Origin: Comamonadaceae bacterium
Lineage (GTDB): Bacteria > Pseudomonadota > Gammaproteobacteria > Burkholderiales > Burkholderiaceae_C
Direction: 5' to 3'
Length of the DNA stretch: 64,000 nt
NCBI GenBank assembly: GCA_027488985.1
Contig: JAIYAR010000016.1
Span: forward strand, 62,001 to 126,000
Part shown: piece by piece, positions 1 through 9,430 of the stretch
How positions within the stretch are numbered: the stretch's first letter is position 1
Layout: the number at the start of each line of letters is the position of its first letter
Program-made: the position numbers and the translations under genes
Notes under the pieces: generated by a model
What the model saw: the letters and a program-made list of their open reading frames with translations, nothing else
What the model was told of the DNA's origin: nothing
Databases searched by the model: none

Positions 1-717
1 AACATCAAAGGCAAAAACCCCCTGAAGGACGTTCGCGTTCGCAAAGCGCTTTACCAGGCCATCGACGCAGATGCCATCACCCGCGTCACCATGCGCGGTC
101 TGGGGCAGCCAACCGGCGCCATCGTTGCACCCCAGGTCAACGGCTGGACAGAAGCTGTGCACAAACGTTATCCCTTCGACGTGGCAGCTGCGCAGAAGTT
201 GCTTGCTGACGCCGGCTACAAAGACGGTTTCGAAGTGGACTTCGCCTGCCCGAACAACCGTTACATCAACGATGAACAGATCTGCCAGGCGGTTACCGCC
301 ATGTGGTCACGCATCGGTGTGAAGGCCAAGTTGCGTACCTTGCCTTTGGTGACGTACTTCCCGATGATCCAGCGCAACGAAGCCAGCATCTACATGCTGG
401 GTTGGGGCGTGCCGACATTTGATGCACTCTACAGCTTGCAGTCCCTGGTCCGTACCGTGGGCGCAGGTGGCGACGGCAACTACAACGTGGGCCGCTACAG
501 CAACCCCCAGATGGATGCGCTGGTGGAACGCACCAAGAAGGAAACCGACCTGAAGTTGCGTACCGAGTTGCTCACCAAGGCACTGCAGTTGCACAACGAT
601 GATGTCGCCAACATCCCCTTGCACAACCAGGTGATTCCTTGGGCGATGAAGAAAAACATCGAAGTGGTTCACCGCGCTGACAACCGCCTCGATTGGCGCT
701 TGGTCAAAGTCAAGTAA
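1..717 (+). CDS. Peptide ABC transporter, solute-binding protein (C-terminal part)
   Basis: The reading frame is open from the first base, so the N-terminus and signal peptide lie outside the window; 238 residues are visible. The segment NPLKDVRVRKALYQAIDAD near the start is typical of the SBP_bac_5 family (DppA/OppA type), periplasmic proteins that bind peptides or other solutes and deliver them to a membrane ABC complex. Two permease and two ATPase genes follow on the same strand, the standard order of a dipeptide/oligopeptide importer. The substrate cannot be read from the sequence; peptides, glutathione and nickel are all handled by this family. A strong hairpin with a T-run follows the stop codon. 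Confidence 0.9.
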   Translation, partial: NIKGKNPLKDVRVRKALYQAIDADAITRVTMRGLGQPTGAIVAPQVNGWTEAVHKRYPFDVAAAQKLLADAGYKDGFEVDFACPNNRYINDEQICQAVTAMWSRIGVKAKLRTLPLVTYFPMIQRNEASIYMLGWGVPTFDALYSLQSLVRTVGAGGDGNYNVGRYSNPQMDALVERTKKETDLKLRTELLTKALQLHNDDVANIPLHNQVIPWAMKKNIEVVHRADNRLDWRLVKVK

Positions 718-737
718 GACCGCCTTTCACTGCTAAC

Positions 738-776
738 AGGGTCGCGGCAACGACTGTCGCGACCCTCATTTTTTTT
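738..776 (+). terminator. Intra-operon hairpin with T-run between binding protein and permease genes
   Basis: The arms AGGGTCGCG (738-746) and CGCGACCCT (758-766) pair perfectly over 9 bp and are followed by CA and eight T residues. This has the form of a factor-independent terminator. It lies between the solute-binding protein gene and the first permease gene, so it probably lets only part of transcription through and keeps the binding protein in excess. Confidence 0.75.
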
Positions 777-782
777 GAACCT

Positions 783-1763
783 ATGTTTGCATTCATAGTG
801 CGGCGCCTGGCGCAAGCGGCAATGGTGATGATCACTGTTGCCCTCATATCGTTCATGTTGTTCCAGTACGTTGGCGACCCGGTCGTCTTTCTGCTGGGTC
901 AAGATGCAACGCAAGAACAGATACGTGAATTGCGCCAGGCTCTCGGCCTGGATCAGCCATTCATCGTTCAGTTCTGGCATTTCCTTGCCAATGCGGCTCA
1001 AGGTGAGTTTGGTTTCAGCCTGCGTCAAGGTACACAGGTGTCATCCCTGATCGCTGAACGCTTTCCCGCTACGCTCGAACTGGCCCTGGTAGCCGGTGTA
1101 TTGGCGCTCTCGGTAGGCATCCCCATGGGGGTGTATGCCGCGCTCAAACGCGGTTCCTTCCTGAGCCAAGTGTTTATGACACTGTCCCTGCTCGGCGTTT
1201 CTTTGCCCACCTTCCTGATCGGCATCCTGCTGATTCTGATTTTTGCAGTGACCTTGGGCTGGTTTCCCAGCTTCGGACGAGGCGAGGTCGTGAAAATCGG
1301 CTGGTGGACCAGCAGTTTGCTCACTGCCAAAGGCTGGCACCACATAGTGTTGCCTGCAGTCACTCTGGCCATTTTTCAGCTCACCCTGATCATGCGACTG
1401 GTACGTGCCGAAATGTTGGAAGTGCTGCGCACCGACTACATCAAGTTCGCCCGCGCACGCGGGTTGACTACCCGGGCCGTTCACTTTGGCCATGCACTGA
1501 AAAACACCTTGGTGCCCGTAATGACCATTACTGGTTTGCAGCTCGGTGGCTTGATCGCGTTTGCCATCATCACCGAGACCGTTTTCCAATGGCCGGGCAT
1601 GGGCTTGTTGTTCATACAGGCAGTGACCTTCGCGGACATTCCAGTAATGGCCGCTTATCTGTGTCTGATCGCCCTGATCTTTGTGGTGATCAACCTGATC
1701 GTCGACTTGCTTTACTTCGCTGTGGATCCACGCCTGCGCGCAGGCAAATCCGGCGCTCACTGA
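783..1763 (+). CDS. Peptide ABC transporter permease, DppB type
   Basis: A 326-residue inner membrane protein with an N-terminal hydrophobic helix (MFAFIVRRLAQAAMVMITVA) and several further membrane segments. The cytoplasmic EAA-type loop that contacts the ATPase is visible at ARARGLTTRAVHFGHALKN. Family: BPD_transp_1, DppB/OppB branch, which forms half of the transmembrane channel. The ATG at 783 was chosen because the open frame upstream runs through the terminator hairpin and because the protein then begins exactly at the usual family N-terminus. No clear Shine-Dalgarno sequence precedes it. Second gene of the importer operon. Confidence 0.9.
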   Translation: MFAFIVRRLAQAAMVMITVALISFMLFQYVGDPVVFLLGQDATQEQIRELRQALGLDQPFIVQFWHFLANAAQGEFGFSLRQGTQVSSLIAERFPATLELALVAGVLALSVGIPMGVYAALKRGSFLSQVFMTLSLLGVSLPTFLIGILLILIFAVTLGWFPSFGRGEVVKIGWWTSSLLTAKGWHHIVLPAVTLAIFQLTLIMRLVRAEMLEVLRTDYIKFARARGLTTRAVHFGHALKNTLVPVMTITGLQLGGLIAFAIITETVFQWPGMGLLFIQAVTFADIPVMAAYLCLIALIFVVINLIVDLLYFAVDPRLRAGKSGAH

Positions 1764-1806
1764 GCCGACTCGAAGTCACCCGATTTTTTCCCATGAGGAA
1801 CCTCAA

Positions 1807-2718
1807 TTGAAAAACCTGTTTCACCGGTGGTGGGACGGCGATGTGGGCTATAGCTTCCGCACATCGCCCACGGCCATCTTCGCCGCGCTTATTGCGCTTG
1901 TCTGCCTGATCTGTGCGCTCTTTGCCCCTTGGATCGCCCCGCACAATCCGTTTGATCTGGCGACATTGCAACTGGACAACGCCCGCCTTCCTCCCGCATG
2001 GAGTGTGGGCGGTAACAACAGCTTCTTGCTGGGTACAGATGATCAGGGTCGCGATATCCTGTCCGCACTGATGTACGGCGCGCGCATTTCCCTGGCCGTG
2101 GGCCTGGCCTCCGTGATCCTGTCGCTCCTCGTAGGGGTGAGTTTGGGACTGTTGGCGGGCTTCCTGGGCGGATGGGTGGACGCGCTCCTGATGCGCATGT
2201 GCGACGTCATGCTCTCCTTCCCCGCTATTCTGGTAGCCCTGTTGATCGCCGGTGTTGGGCGGGCACTGTTCCCCAATGCCCATGAATCACTTGCATTCGG
2301 CGTGCTCATCATTTCCATTTCTTTGACCGGCTGGGTGCAATATGCGCGCACGGTGAGAGGCAGCACGCTGGTGGAGCGCAACAAGGAATATGTGCAGGCA
2401 GCACGCGTTACCGGCGTTGCACCACTGCGCATCATGCGTAAGCATGTACTGCCCAACGTACTGGGTCCGGTGCTGGTGTTGGCCACCATTCAGGTCGCAA
2501 CCGCCATCATCACAGAGGCGACTCTGTCCTTCCTAGGCGTGGGTGCGCCACCCACTTCGCCCTCACTGGGTACCCTGATCCGGGTGGGTAATGACTACCT
2601 TTTTTCGGGTGAATGGTGGATCACCATATTCCCTGGTGCCATGCTGGTTTTGATAGCCCTGAGCGTCAACCTGCTGGGCGACTGGCTGCGCGATGCGCTC
2701 AACCCCCGTCTACGGTAA
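1807..2718 (+). CDS. Peptide ABC transporter permease, DppC type
   Basis: A 303-residue permease that starts at a TTG codon preceded by GAGGA at 7 bases, a convincing ribosome binding site. It has an N-terminal membrane helix, the GTDDQGRD segment typical of DppC/OppC proteins, and an EAA-type loop (AARVTGVAPLRIMRKHVLPN). It pairs with the preceding DppB-type subunit to form the translocation pore. It lies 43 bases after that gene and 6 bases before the first ATPase gene, consistent with one transcript. Confidence 0.92.
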   Translation: MKNLFHRWWDGDVGYSFRTSPTAIFAALIALVCLICALFAPWIAPHNPFDLATLQLDNARLPPAWSVGGNNSFLLGTDDQGRDILSALMYGARISLAVGLASVILSLLVGVSLGLLAGFLGGWVDALLMRMCDVMLSFPAILVALLIAGVGRALFPNAHESLAFGVLIISISLTGWVQYARTVRGSTLVERNKEYVQAARVTGVAPLRIMRKHVLPNVLGPVLVLATIQVATAIITEATLSFLGVGAPPTSPSLGTLIRVGNDYLFSGEWWITIFPGAMLVLIALSVNLLGDWLRDALNPRLR

Positions 2719-2724
2719 CTGCGT

Positions 2725-3696
2725 ATGAGTTTGCTACAAGTCAAAAATCTGGTGGTGGAGTTCCCATCACGCAAGGGAACGCTGCGTGCCCTCGATAACG
2801 TGTCGTTTGAGATTGCGCCCGGGGAAATCCTCGGCGTGGTCGGTGAGTCCGGTGCCGGCAAGTCGCTGACCGGAGCTTCCATCATCGGCCTTCTGGAGCC
2901 ACCCGGCCGGGTAGGCGGTGGAGAAATTCTGCTGGAAGGCCAGCGCATTGACAATTTGCCTCAAGCACAGATGCGCACCATTCGCGGACGCAAAATCGGC
3001 GCTATCTTCCAGGATCCGTTGACCTCCCTGAATCCTCTGTATTCGGTCGGACGACAACTCATCGAAACGATCACTACCCATCTGCCCCTGAACCAGGAAC
3101 AAGCGCGTGAGCGAGCCATCCAGTTGCTCAAAGACACAGGAATCCCTGCGGCGGAGCAACGCATTGACCACTATCCGCACCAATTCTCTGGTGGCATGCG
3201 CCAGCGTGTGGTGATTGCATTGGCATTGGCCGCCGAACCCAAGCTCATCGTGGCCGATGAACCGACAACGGCGTTGGACGTATCTATCCAAGCCCAGATC
3301 ATCACCTTGCTCAAGACCATCTGCAAAGAGCGTGGAGCCGCTGTGATGTTGATTACCCACGACATGGGCGTGATTGCTGAAACCTGCGACCGGGTCGCTG
3401 TGATGTACGCAGGCCGGGTCGCCGAGATCGGGCCCGTCCACGACGTGATCAACCGTCCGTCACACCCTTACACCGCAGGCCTGATGGCTTGCATTCCCGA
3501 CATGAGTCAAGACCGTGAAAACCTGCACCAGATCGATGGCGCCATGCCACGACTGAACGCCATCCCCCAAGGCTGCGCATTCAACCCGCGCTGCACCCGC
3601 ACGATTGCGAAATGCACCCAACAGCGCCCTGACCTGATGGAAGCCGGCAATACCCGCGCTGCTTGCTGGTTACATGAAAGCGGAGGTGCCACATGA
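2725..3696 (+). CDS. Peptide ABC transporter ATP-binding protein, DppD type
   Basis: A 323-residue cytoplasmic ATPase. The Walker A motif GESGAGKS is at residues 40-47, the signature FSGGMRQ near 154-160, Walker B LIVADEP at 174-180 and the switch histidine in THDMG near 211-215. The C-terminal oligo_HPY region carries a cysteine cluster (CAFNPRC, then two further Cys) of the type reported to bind an iron-sulfur cluster in some DppD/OppD proteins; whether it does so here is not shown by sequence. Its end overlaps the start of the second ATPase gene by 4 bases (ATGA), which indicates translational coupling. Confidence 0.93.
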   Translation: MSLLQVKNLVVEFPSRKGTLRALDNVSFEIAPGEILGVVGESGAGKSLTGASIIGLLEPPGRVGGGEILLEGQRIDNLPQAQMRTIRGRKIGAIFQDPLTSLNPLYSVGRQLIETITTHLPLNQEQARERAIQLLKDTGIPAAEQRIDHYPHQFSGGMRQRVVIALALAAEPKLIVADEPTTALDVSIQAQIITLLKTICKERGAAVMLITHDMGVIAETCDRVAVMYAGRVAEIGPVHDVINRPSHPYTAGLMACIPDMSQDRENLHQIDGAMPRLNAIPQGCAFNPRCTRTIAKCTQQRPDLMEAGNTRAACWLHESGGAT

Positions 3697-4700
3697 GTAA
3701 CACCCCGACCCGACCGCTTGTACGGGCCACCGACCTGGCCAAGACATTCGATGTCTCCGCCCCGTGGCTGAACCGTGTGATTGAGCGCAAGCCGCGCATG
3801 CTGCTCAAGGCCGTCAACGGCGTGAGCTTTGACATTGAACGTGGCAAAACTCTGGCATTGGTGGGCGAATCCGGCTGCGGCAAAAGCACCGTAGCCCGCT
3901 TGCTGGTGGGCTTGTACGAACCCACCCGTGGTGGTTTCGAGTTCGATGGCCAGGATGCCCATGCTGCCTTTAAAACCGCCGAGGGGCGCAAACTCCGCCG
4001 GCGTGTGCAGATGGTGTTTCAAGACCCCTATGCAAGCCTTAATCCGCGCTGGACCGTGGGCGACATCATTGCTGAGCCCTTGCGCGAGCACGAAATCCTC
4101 AGTGACAGCGCTGCCGTCGAGAAACGGGTCGGTGAACTGCTCGAATCCGTGGGCCTCTCTGCGTTAGACCGGGTCAAATTCCCGCATCAATTCTCCGGCG
4201 GTCAGCGGCAGCGCATCTCCATTGCCCGCGCTCTGGCGACCCAACCCGAGTTTCTGGTGTGTGATGAGCCCACTTCCGCCCTAGACGTGAGCGTGCAGGC
4301 CCAGGTGCTCAACATCATGAAAGACCTGCAGCGCAAGCACGGTCTGACCTACCTGTTCATCTCGCACAACCTCGCAGTAGTGCGCCATGTGAGCGACCAG
4401 GTGGGCGTCATGTACCTGGGTGGGCTGGTCGAGCTCGCGGACAAACACACCCTGTTTGACCGCCCTCGTCATCCGTATACCCGCATGTTGCTGGACGCCA
4501 TTCCCAAGATGCACGACACCGGGCGTGCCCGCACCGCGGTCGCCGGCGAAGTACCCAACCCGCTGAACCCGCCTTCCGGCTGCGCGTTCCACCCGCGCTG
4601 CCCGCACGCCAATGCGCGTTGTCAGGCGGAAAAACCGGAGATGAAGCTGATCGATGGCGTGCGCATCGCCTGCCACGCCGTAGAAGAAGGCCGCATCTAA
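3693..4700 (+). CDS. Peptide ABC transporter ATP-binding protein, DppF type
   Basis: A 335-residue ATPase with Walker [10 protein letters not shown] at residues 58-66, signature FSGGQRQR, Walker B FLVCDEP and switch-region SHNLAVV. It also ends in an oligo_HPY domain with the Cys motif CAFHPRC. It forms a heterodimer with the DppD-type subunit and powers uptake. Last gene of the operon: it overlaps the previous gene by 4 bases and is followed by a strong terminator at 4745-4770. Confidence 0.93.
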   Translation: MSNTPTRPLVRATDLAKTFDVSAPWLNRVIERKPRMLLKAVNGVSFDIERGKTLALVGESGCGKSTVARLLVGLYEPTRGGFEFDGQDAHAAFKTAEGRKLRRRVQMVFQDPYASLNPRWTVGDIIAEPLREHEILSDSAAVEKRVGELLESVGLSALDRVKFPHQFSGGQRQRISIARALATQPEFLVCDEPTSALDVSVQAQVLNIMKDLQRKHGLTYLFISHNLAVVRHVSDQVGVMYLGGLVELADKHTLFDRPRHPYTRMLLDAIPKMHDTGRARTAVAGEVPNPLNPPSGCAFHPRCPHANARCQAEKPEMKLIDGVRIACHAVEEGRI

Positions 4701-4744
4701 CGGCTCGCGCCGTCAAAGCCCTATGGCCTTGGCGACACCAGATT

Positions 4745-4770
4745 AGGCCGGCTTCTGCCGGCCTTTTTTT
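4745..4770 (+). terminator. Rho-independent terminator after the peptide importer operon
   Basis: Perfect 8-bp arms AGGCCGGC (4745-4752) and GCCGGCCT (4757-4764) around a TTCT loop, followed by seven T residues. It lies 44 bases after the DppF-type stop codon. Confidence 0.88.
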
Positions 4771-4779
4771 GGATATTCG

Positions 4780-4827
4780 GGCTCTAGCCCATATGAAATA
4801 TGCGCGAGTAGCTATCAAATAGATAGC
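4780..4827 (-). repeat. Dispersed 3'-end repeat, copy 1
   Basis: On the minus strand this begins with a 6-bp hairpin GCTATC/GATAGC, continues CTACTCGCGC, and ends in GGGCTAGAG. It starts 12 bases after the stop codon of the oxidoreductase gene (stop at 4840-4842) and points the same way as that gene. Confidence 0.85.
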
Positions 4828-4839
4828 AACAATCCACGA

Positions 4840-6987
4840 TCAAACTGGCCCTTGTGAGACGGGAAAGCCCACAATATCCTTCAATGCCGGGTAACCGCTC
4901 ACCGCGAACGACGCCAGCCGCCCACCCATCACCGCACCCTCCACACTCCCCACATTCAGACCGGTGTAGATCCAATCCCCGGCGATCGACAGGTTCGCGA
5001 ATCCGGTGCCCCATGCCTTCAGGCGTGCTGCGGTGCTGCCGGGTGGCGAGGTCACATAACTCTCAGTCGGGTCAATGTTGGCGCGCCAGAACTGCTGGTT
5101 GAAGCGCTGCACGCCCTCAGCAGGTCGGGCTGGGTCAGTGCGTAGCAAGCTGAAATCCAGGCCCATGGGGTCGCCGGGCGGGCTGATGACATTGGTGGTG
5201 GCCTTGGGTAATAGTGGGCCCATGCTGGCCTGCAAATACTGCACACATTGGGCCTGCACGCGCGCATAAGCACGGGCCGGATATGCCGTGTCCTCAAAGG
5301 GAGGAGGAGCTTCGTACTCCGCCATCGCGCCGCTGAAGTACCACAGAGATTGAGGTGCCGAATCGGCTGGCCAATCTTCCCACTTCAGCAGATGGGTGAA
5401 GTCCACCTGCCCATCCAAGGGGTTCAGGTAGGTGGCGCCGATCACGGTGTCGGTCGGGTTTTTGAACTCAATGTCCCACCCCATATCAGTGGTACTGCGA
5501 TTCATCCAAAGCTGCATGGTCTGTGTCTGGACGGTCGTGACCCTGTCCACCATCTGTTTCCAGGCAGGGTTCGCGTCCAGCAACTCTTTGCACAAGTACG
5601 GTACGGCACCGATGGAGATGGCAAACACCAGATGGTCGAAATCGCGCCCCGCCTGGAGCTCGCGTTGCGCTACAGGCTTCCAGCCGTTCCAATAAGACTC
5701 CAGATCGATCTTGCCCGCGCGCAGGGATTCGCCCTCTTCCAATTGCTCAAACTTGGGCTGACCGGGCCAGGCCGGCAGACCCTTGACGTCGATCAGGGGG
5801 CCATAGCCGCGTTCAGGGTTCTTGAGCCTGGCCTGCACACCGAAGCGCACGGTCTCCACCTCATTGCGCTCGGCGTTGAGTTGCAGGCTCTCTACCTTGT
5901 GGAAAAACTCGAACTTCACTCCGCGCTTCTTCAGAACCTCGTACAGCGGGGCAACCACCGTCTCGCCCGTACCCGCTTCGAACAACCAGGCAAACGCGCC
6001 TGCATAGGCAAAGCTGCGCAGAGTCCAGTGCAGGTAGCAACCGGCGCCCATCAGAGCGGTGCGCGCCGTGTCGCCCTTGGGATATTGGTAAGACAGGTTG
6101 ACGGTGTTAAGCGCCATCGGGCTCGAAGCCACCATGACAGACGCGCCATGGCGGATCAGCCAGTCACTGAAGTTCTCGTCATCCAGTTGGTCAAACCCCT
6201 TGCTTGCGACTTCGTCCTTGATGCAGCCCCGCAAAATGGCCAGCAGGAACTCAGCAACGATGAGCAGGCGCCGCAACTCGGTGTTGCCCTCCACCAATCT
6301 CTCAGCCGCATTGCGCACCCAATCCCAAGCCGCGTCCAAGGCCTTCCACAGCACAGAGTCCACACCATTCTGCAGCACGGACTCAGCCCGAAGCACTGCC
6401 ACCACGGCTTTCACCAAGCCACGACCCAAAGCCCATTCTGCCGTCTGCACCAAGCTGAGTTCGTGGTGGCAACTTGCATGGTGATCCAGCAAGGCATCCA
6501 GTACATCAGCTGTCGCTGCCACCCAATGCTCCACTTTTTGCAGCTTGGCGAGAGACTCCAGATCGCCGGGAATCAAGTCATTGCGGGGGGAGGTAAATGG
6601 CCAGCGGGACATCTTGCCGTCGATGTACTCCCACATGAGCACAAAACTCTCGGGCTTGAAGGCTTCCTCGAACGTCGCCAGCGGCTGACCGGGCTGGCGG
6701 CCCAGTGCCTCGTAGCACTGGCGCATGATCGGCAGTGCGTTGTAGTAGCTACCCAAAAAGCCGTGAATGCCATGCTCCTCAATGCGCATGTGCTCACCGC
6801 GTGCGGTTGCGCATTTGCCGCCCAGGCGCCAACCCATCTGGTAGACGGTGATGTCCATGGATTGCTGCCAATCCGGCTGGCTGCTTAACTCGAACGCGGT
6901 GGTGAGGGCGGAAATACCGCCCCCCAGAATCGCAACCTTCTTGCGGGAGGCAGGCGCCCCACCCCGGACTTCAAGCACATCGGACAT
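4840..6987 (-). CDS. FAD-dependent oxidoreductase of the amine oxidase/carotenoid desaturase superfamily
   Basis: A 715-residue protein with an N-terminal dinucleotide-binding motif (ILGGGISALTTAFEL, residues 20-34) and the second flavin contact GWRLGGKCA (about 52-60). The C-terminal flavin motif AGDWIYTGLNVGSVEGAVMG is typical of phytoene/zeta-carotene desaturase and hydroxysqualene dehydroxylase relatives. It is longer than most family members because of an extra, largely helical middle part (about residues 140-300). No signal peptide is visible. The regulator gene just upstream on the same strand ends 53 bases before it and may share its transcript. No strong Shine-Dalgarno sequence is seen at the start. 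The substrate is unknown; the family also includes amine oxidases. Confidence 0.8.
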   Translation of the reverse strand: MSDVLEVRGGAPASRKKVAILGGGISALTTAFELSSQPDWQQSMDITVYQMGWRLGGKCATARGEHMRIEEHGIHGFLGSYYNALPIMRQCYEALGRQPGQPLATFEEAFKPESFVLMWEYIDGKMSRWPFTSPRNDLIPGDLESLAKLQKVEHWVAATADVLDALLDHHASCHHELSLVQTAEWALGRGLVKAVVAVLRAESVLQNGVDSVLWKALDAAWDWVRNAAERLVEGNTELRRLLIVAEFLLAILRGCIKDEVASKGFDQLDDENFSDWLIRHGASVMVASSPMALNTVNLSYQYPKGDTARTALMGAGCYLHWTLRSFAYAGAFAWLFEAGTGETVVAPLYEVLKKRGVKFEFFHKVESLQLNAERNEVETVRFGVQARLKNPERGYGPLIDVKGLPAWPGQPKFEQLEEGESLRAGKIDLESYWNGWKPVAQRELQAGRDFDHLVFAISIGAVPYLCKELLDANPAWKQMVDRVTTVQTQTMQLWMNRSTTDMGWDIEFKNPTDTVIGATYLNPLDGQVDFTHLLKWEDWPADSAPQSLWYFSGAMAEYEAPPPFEDTAYPARAYARVQAQCVQYLQASMGPLLPKATTNVISPPGDPMGLDFSLLRTDPARPAEGVQRFNQQFWRANIDPTESYVTSPPGSTAARLKAWGTGFANLSIAGDWIYTGLNVGSVEGAVMGGRLASFAVSGYPALKDIVGFPVSQGPV

Positions 6988-7040
6988 GACAGACTTTCAA
7001 GGTAAGTGTGGACGCACCGTGCGGCCACCGACCGAGAAGT

Positions 7041-8627
7041 TTATGCCTGCCAGCCAGCCGCTTTCAGAGCATCCAGAAACTTGTTGCGATGCTGCTCATG
7101 CACGAAGGGATGGCCGAACATGATGGCCTGCATGTTGTAGCCCCGGCCGCTCATGGCTTGTTGCAAACTGGCTTGTGCAGCCTCCATGTCGCCGGCGGCC
7201 GACAGGCATGCCGCCAGCAGCAGGTGATTGAAGTACCAGTCCGCCCGCTTGGCGGTGGCTTCGCGAGCATATCGAACTGCATCCGCGTGGCGACCGTCAA
7301 CGAAACAACCGATCGCACGGCTGCGGATCCAGAGGCTCAGGTGCGGGTCGTGCGGACTGGCGTCTATCGCCTGCAGGATGAACTCTTCCGCCTCTTCCGT
7401 ACGGCCCGAAAACACCAGCAAGCGCCCCAGTTCCCCCGCAGCTGCGGCGGCTTGAGGGTACAGTCCCAGCGCGCACTCCAATTCCGCAATCGCAGCTTGC
7501 ATCTGCCCGGCACACGACAAGGCTGTGCCCAGTGTGAAATGGGCAAATGCATCACGTTCATCGTTGCGCACTGCAACCAGCGCCAACCGGTTCGCTTCAA
7601 CGACGGCAGCGCGTGGGTCCTCCGCCCAGGCACCCCAAAGCTTAGCCATGTGGGTGAATGACATTAGCGACAAACTGGCCGAGTCGCCGGGTTTGATTTC
7701 GAGTGCGCGTGTCAGCAAGGTTTGCGCCTGCAACACATGCTCAGGCGTCGTGCGCCAGAAATGCCATCGCGCCCGCATCAACAGGTCCCAGTGTTCCATA
7801 TCCTGTTGCGGTACCTCGTTGGCGACCCGCTCTTCACTGTGGAGGTACACGGGTTCAATCGCGCTGACAATCTGGCCGGATATTTCTGCCTGTACCGCAA
7901 ACATGTCGCTCATGGGTCGGTCAAAACGGTCGGCCCACAAAGTCTCACCGCTGGAGGTGTCCACCAGTTCTGCCGTCATGCGCAACATATCTCCTGCACG
8001 CCGAACGCTTCCCAGCACCAGGTATCGGGCCCGCAGCGCTGAGCCAACAGCTTGGTTGCTCTCCTTGGTATTCCGGTAAGAAAACGAGGAATTGCGCGAC
8101 ACCACCAATAACCAGGGGGACCGCGTGAGGTAGGTGATGATGTCTTCGGCCAGACCGTCCGAGAAATACTCCTGCTCCGGGTCGGCGTTCAGGTTCAAAA
8201 AAGGCAAAACGGCGATCGTGCGCCGGTAGGCCTGTTGGTCGGACGCTCTGCCTTTTCCACGAGCCTGCTCTGAAGCTTCAGCACCGGCGGGCGCAGATGC
8301 CGGATCCGTCGCGAGCCGCAGGGTAAACCGGTAACCGCGCCCGGGCACAGTGGCAATCGCATCGCTGCCGATAATGCGGCGCAGACTGGACACGTGCACC
8401 TGCAGATTGTTCTCTTCGACCACCAGACCCGGCCAGACGAGATCAAAGAGGCGCTTTTTGGTGACCAGCTCACCGGCATGGTCCACCAATACACACAAGA
8501 CATCAAAGGCACGGGCACCCACCAGCACGGTCTGGCCTTCACAAAGCAGGCGGCGCTCATGCCGCTGCAACACGAAATTACCAAACGCACTGATTCCGGA
8601 GTCAGATCCGGTAGAAATAAGTTTCAT
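7041..8627 (-). CDS. Winged-helix regulator with TolB-like and TPR domains
   Basis: A 528-residue protein with an OmpR/PhoB-type winged helix at about residues 15-100 (VPGRGYRF marks the wing). It is followed by a TolB-like segment starting RTIAVLPFLNLNADPEQEYF and then tetratricopeptide-type helical repeats to the end. This arrangement is known from CadC-like regulators and from proteins annotated as adenylate cyclase-like TPR regulators; no cyclase catalytic motif is seen. There is no receiver domain and no clear membrane helix, so the sensory part is probably the TolB/TPR region. An upstream in-frame ATG at 8732 exists, but the one at 8627 fits the family N-terminus; neither has a clear ribosome site. 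It may control the oxidoreductase downstream and the divergent gene at 8767. Confidence 0.82.
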   Translation of the reverse strand: MKLISTGSDSGISAFGNFVLQRHERRLLCEGQTVLVGARAFDVLCVLVDHAGELVTKKRLFDLVWPGLVVEENNLQVHVSSLRRIIGSDAIATVPGRGYRFTLRLATDPASAPAGAEASEQARGKGRASDQQAYRRTIAVLPFLNLNADPEQEYFSDGLAEDIITYLTRSPWLLVVSRNSSFSYRNTKESNQAVGSALRARYLVLGSVRRAGDMLRMTAELVDTSSGETLWADRFDRPMSDMFAVQAEISGQIVSAIEPVYLHSEERVANEVPQQDMEHWDLLMRARWHFWRTTPEHVLQAQTLLTRALEIKPGDSASLSLMSFTHMAKLWGAWAEDPRAAVVEANRLALVAVRNDERDAFAHFTLGTALSCAGQMQAAIAELECALGLYPQAAAAAGELGRLLVFSGRTEEAEEFILQAIDASPHDPHLSLWIRSRAIGCFVDGRHADAVRYAREATAKRADWYFNHLLLAACLSAAGDMEAAQASLQQAMSGRGYNMQAIMFGHPFVHEQHRNKFLDALKAAGWQA

Positions 8628-8766
8628 TGAAAGGGTGCGCCTTCTTGTTTTGGCACCGGCACACAGGAAGCGCGCTGGCGAATTCAGGAATTTTAAGGAG
8701 TCCTTGAAGACTTTTGGGGAGGCTCCATTCAAACTCGGACAGAGTCGTTGTTACAAAGCCATACAT

Positions 8767-9369
8767 ATGCCAAACCCCTTGCATCCCGCCGACACCAAGA
8801 CCAGCCTCTGGAAGCAAACCACTGTTCTGCGCAACGCGCAAGGTCAGGAAGAGGCTATCAGTGTCGGGCCTGACGGGAACGTTTGGAGCTTTATCGCCGA
8901 TAGCGGTGACAGCCGATTTGATGCCGCAGGCCAGCGCCTGGAAAACTTGGACCTGCCTGCGGACTTTGTGACAGTGGGTCGCACTAAAGCGGGAGCTTTG
9001 GTCGTGATCGCTGCCAAAGGCCTCAAGCTCCATTACCGTACAGAAACGCCCCTGACGGCCCTCCACATGGCCGATGGCCTGAGTCACCGTTGGACGCCAG
9101 CCTGCCCCATCCAATTGCCCGCCATCTCCGGCGCAGTCGGCGTACGTCGCCTGTATACCCAAACCGACTTTAGCGGCATGCGCATTGCGCTGATTGTGGA
9201 CACTGAGACCCCCGAACACGGCTCCAGCTACGTGATGGTTTGCTCACAATGGACCGAAAACGGCCCGGGCCCCTTCATCCTGCTTCCACCTTTGGGTGCA
9301 AAAAAGACAACACCTGCCCAAGCCGCCGCGTCGGGTGTGCGAGTGTTCCGAACGGCACAAGCGGCCTGA
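8767..9369 (+). CDS. Conserved hypothetical protein
   Basis: A 200-residue protein of no family I recognise. It is rich in beta-strand-like patterns (ISVGPDGNVWSFIAD, ALVVIAAKGLKLHY), which could fit a small beta-propeller or jelly-roll fold. It has no signal peptide and no membrane helix. The frame is open well upstream of the chosen start, but only the ATG at 8767 lies clear of the divergent regulator gene, which begins at 8627. The gene is transcribed divergently from that regulator and may be one of its targets. A dispersed repeat lies just after it, in the opposite orientation. Confidence 0.65.
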   Translation: MPNPLHPADTKTSLWKQTTVLRNAQGQEEAISVGPDGNVWSFIADSGDSRFDAAGQRLENLDLPADFVTVGRTKAGALVVIAAKGLKLHYRTETPLTALHMADGLSHRWTPACPIQLPAISGAVGVRRLYTQTDFSGMRIALIVDTETPEHGSSYVMVCSQWTENGPGPFILLPPLGAKKTTPAQAAASGVRVFRTAQAA

Positions 9370-9375
9370 AGGCAA

Positions 9376-9420
9376 GCCAGCGCTCGTCAAGTACGCGCCA
9401 GCAGCTACGATTTTTGTAGC
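9376..9420 (-). repeat. Dispersed 3'-end repeat, copy 2
   Basis: The minus-strand reading begins with the hairpin GCTAC/GTAGC, continues TGCTGGCGCG and ends in GAGCGCTGGC. It starts 10 bases after the stop codon of the glyoxalase-like gene at 9431 and has the same orientation. The hairpin pair C-G here replaces T-A in other copies, a compensatory change. Confidence 0.8.
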
Positions 9421-9430
9421 AAAAGGTCCC

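Noticed and set aside
4784..5014. Short frame spanning the first repeat copy and the end of the flavoenzyme gene
   Set aside because: Out of frame with the flavoenzyme, no ribosome site and no family match.
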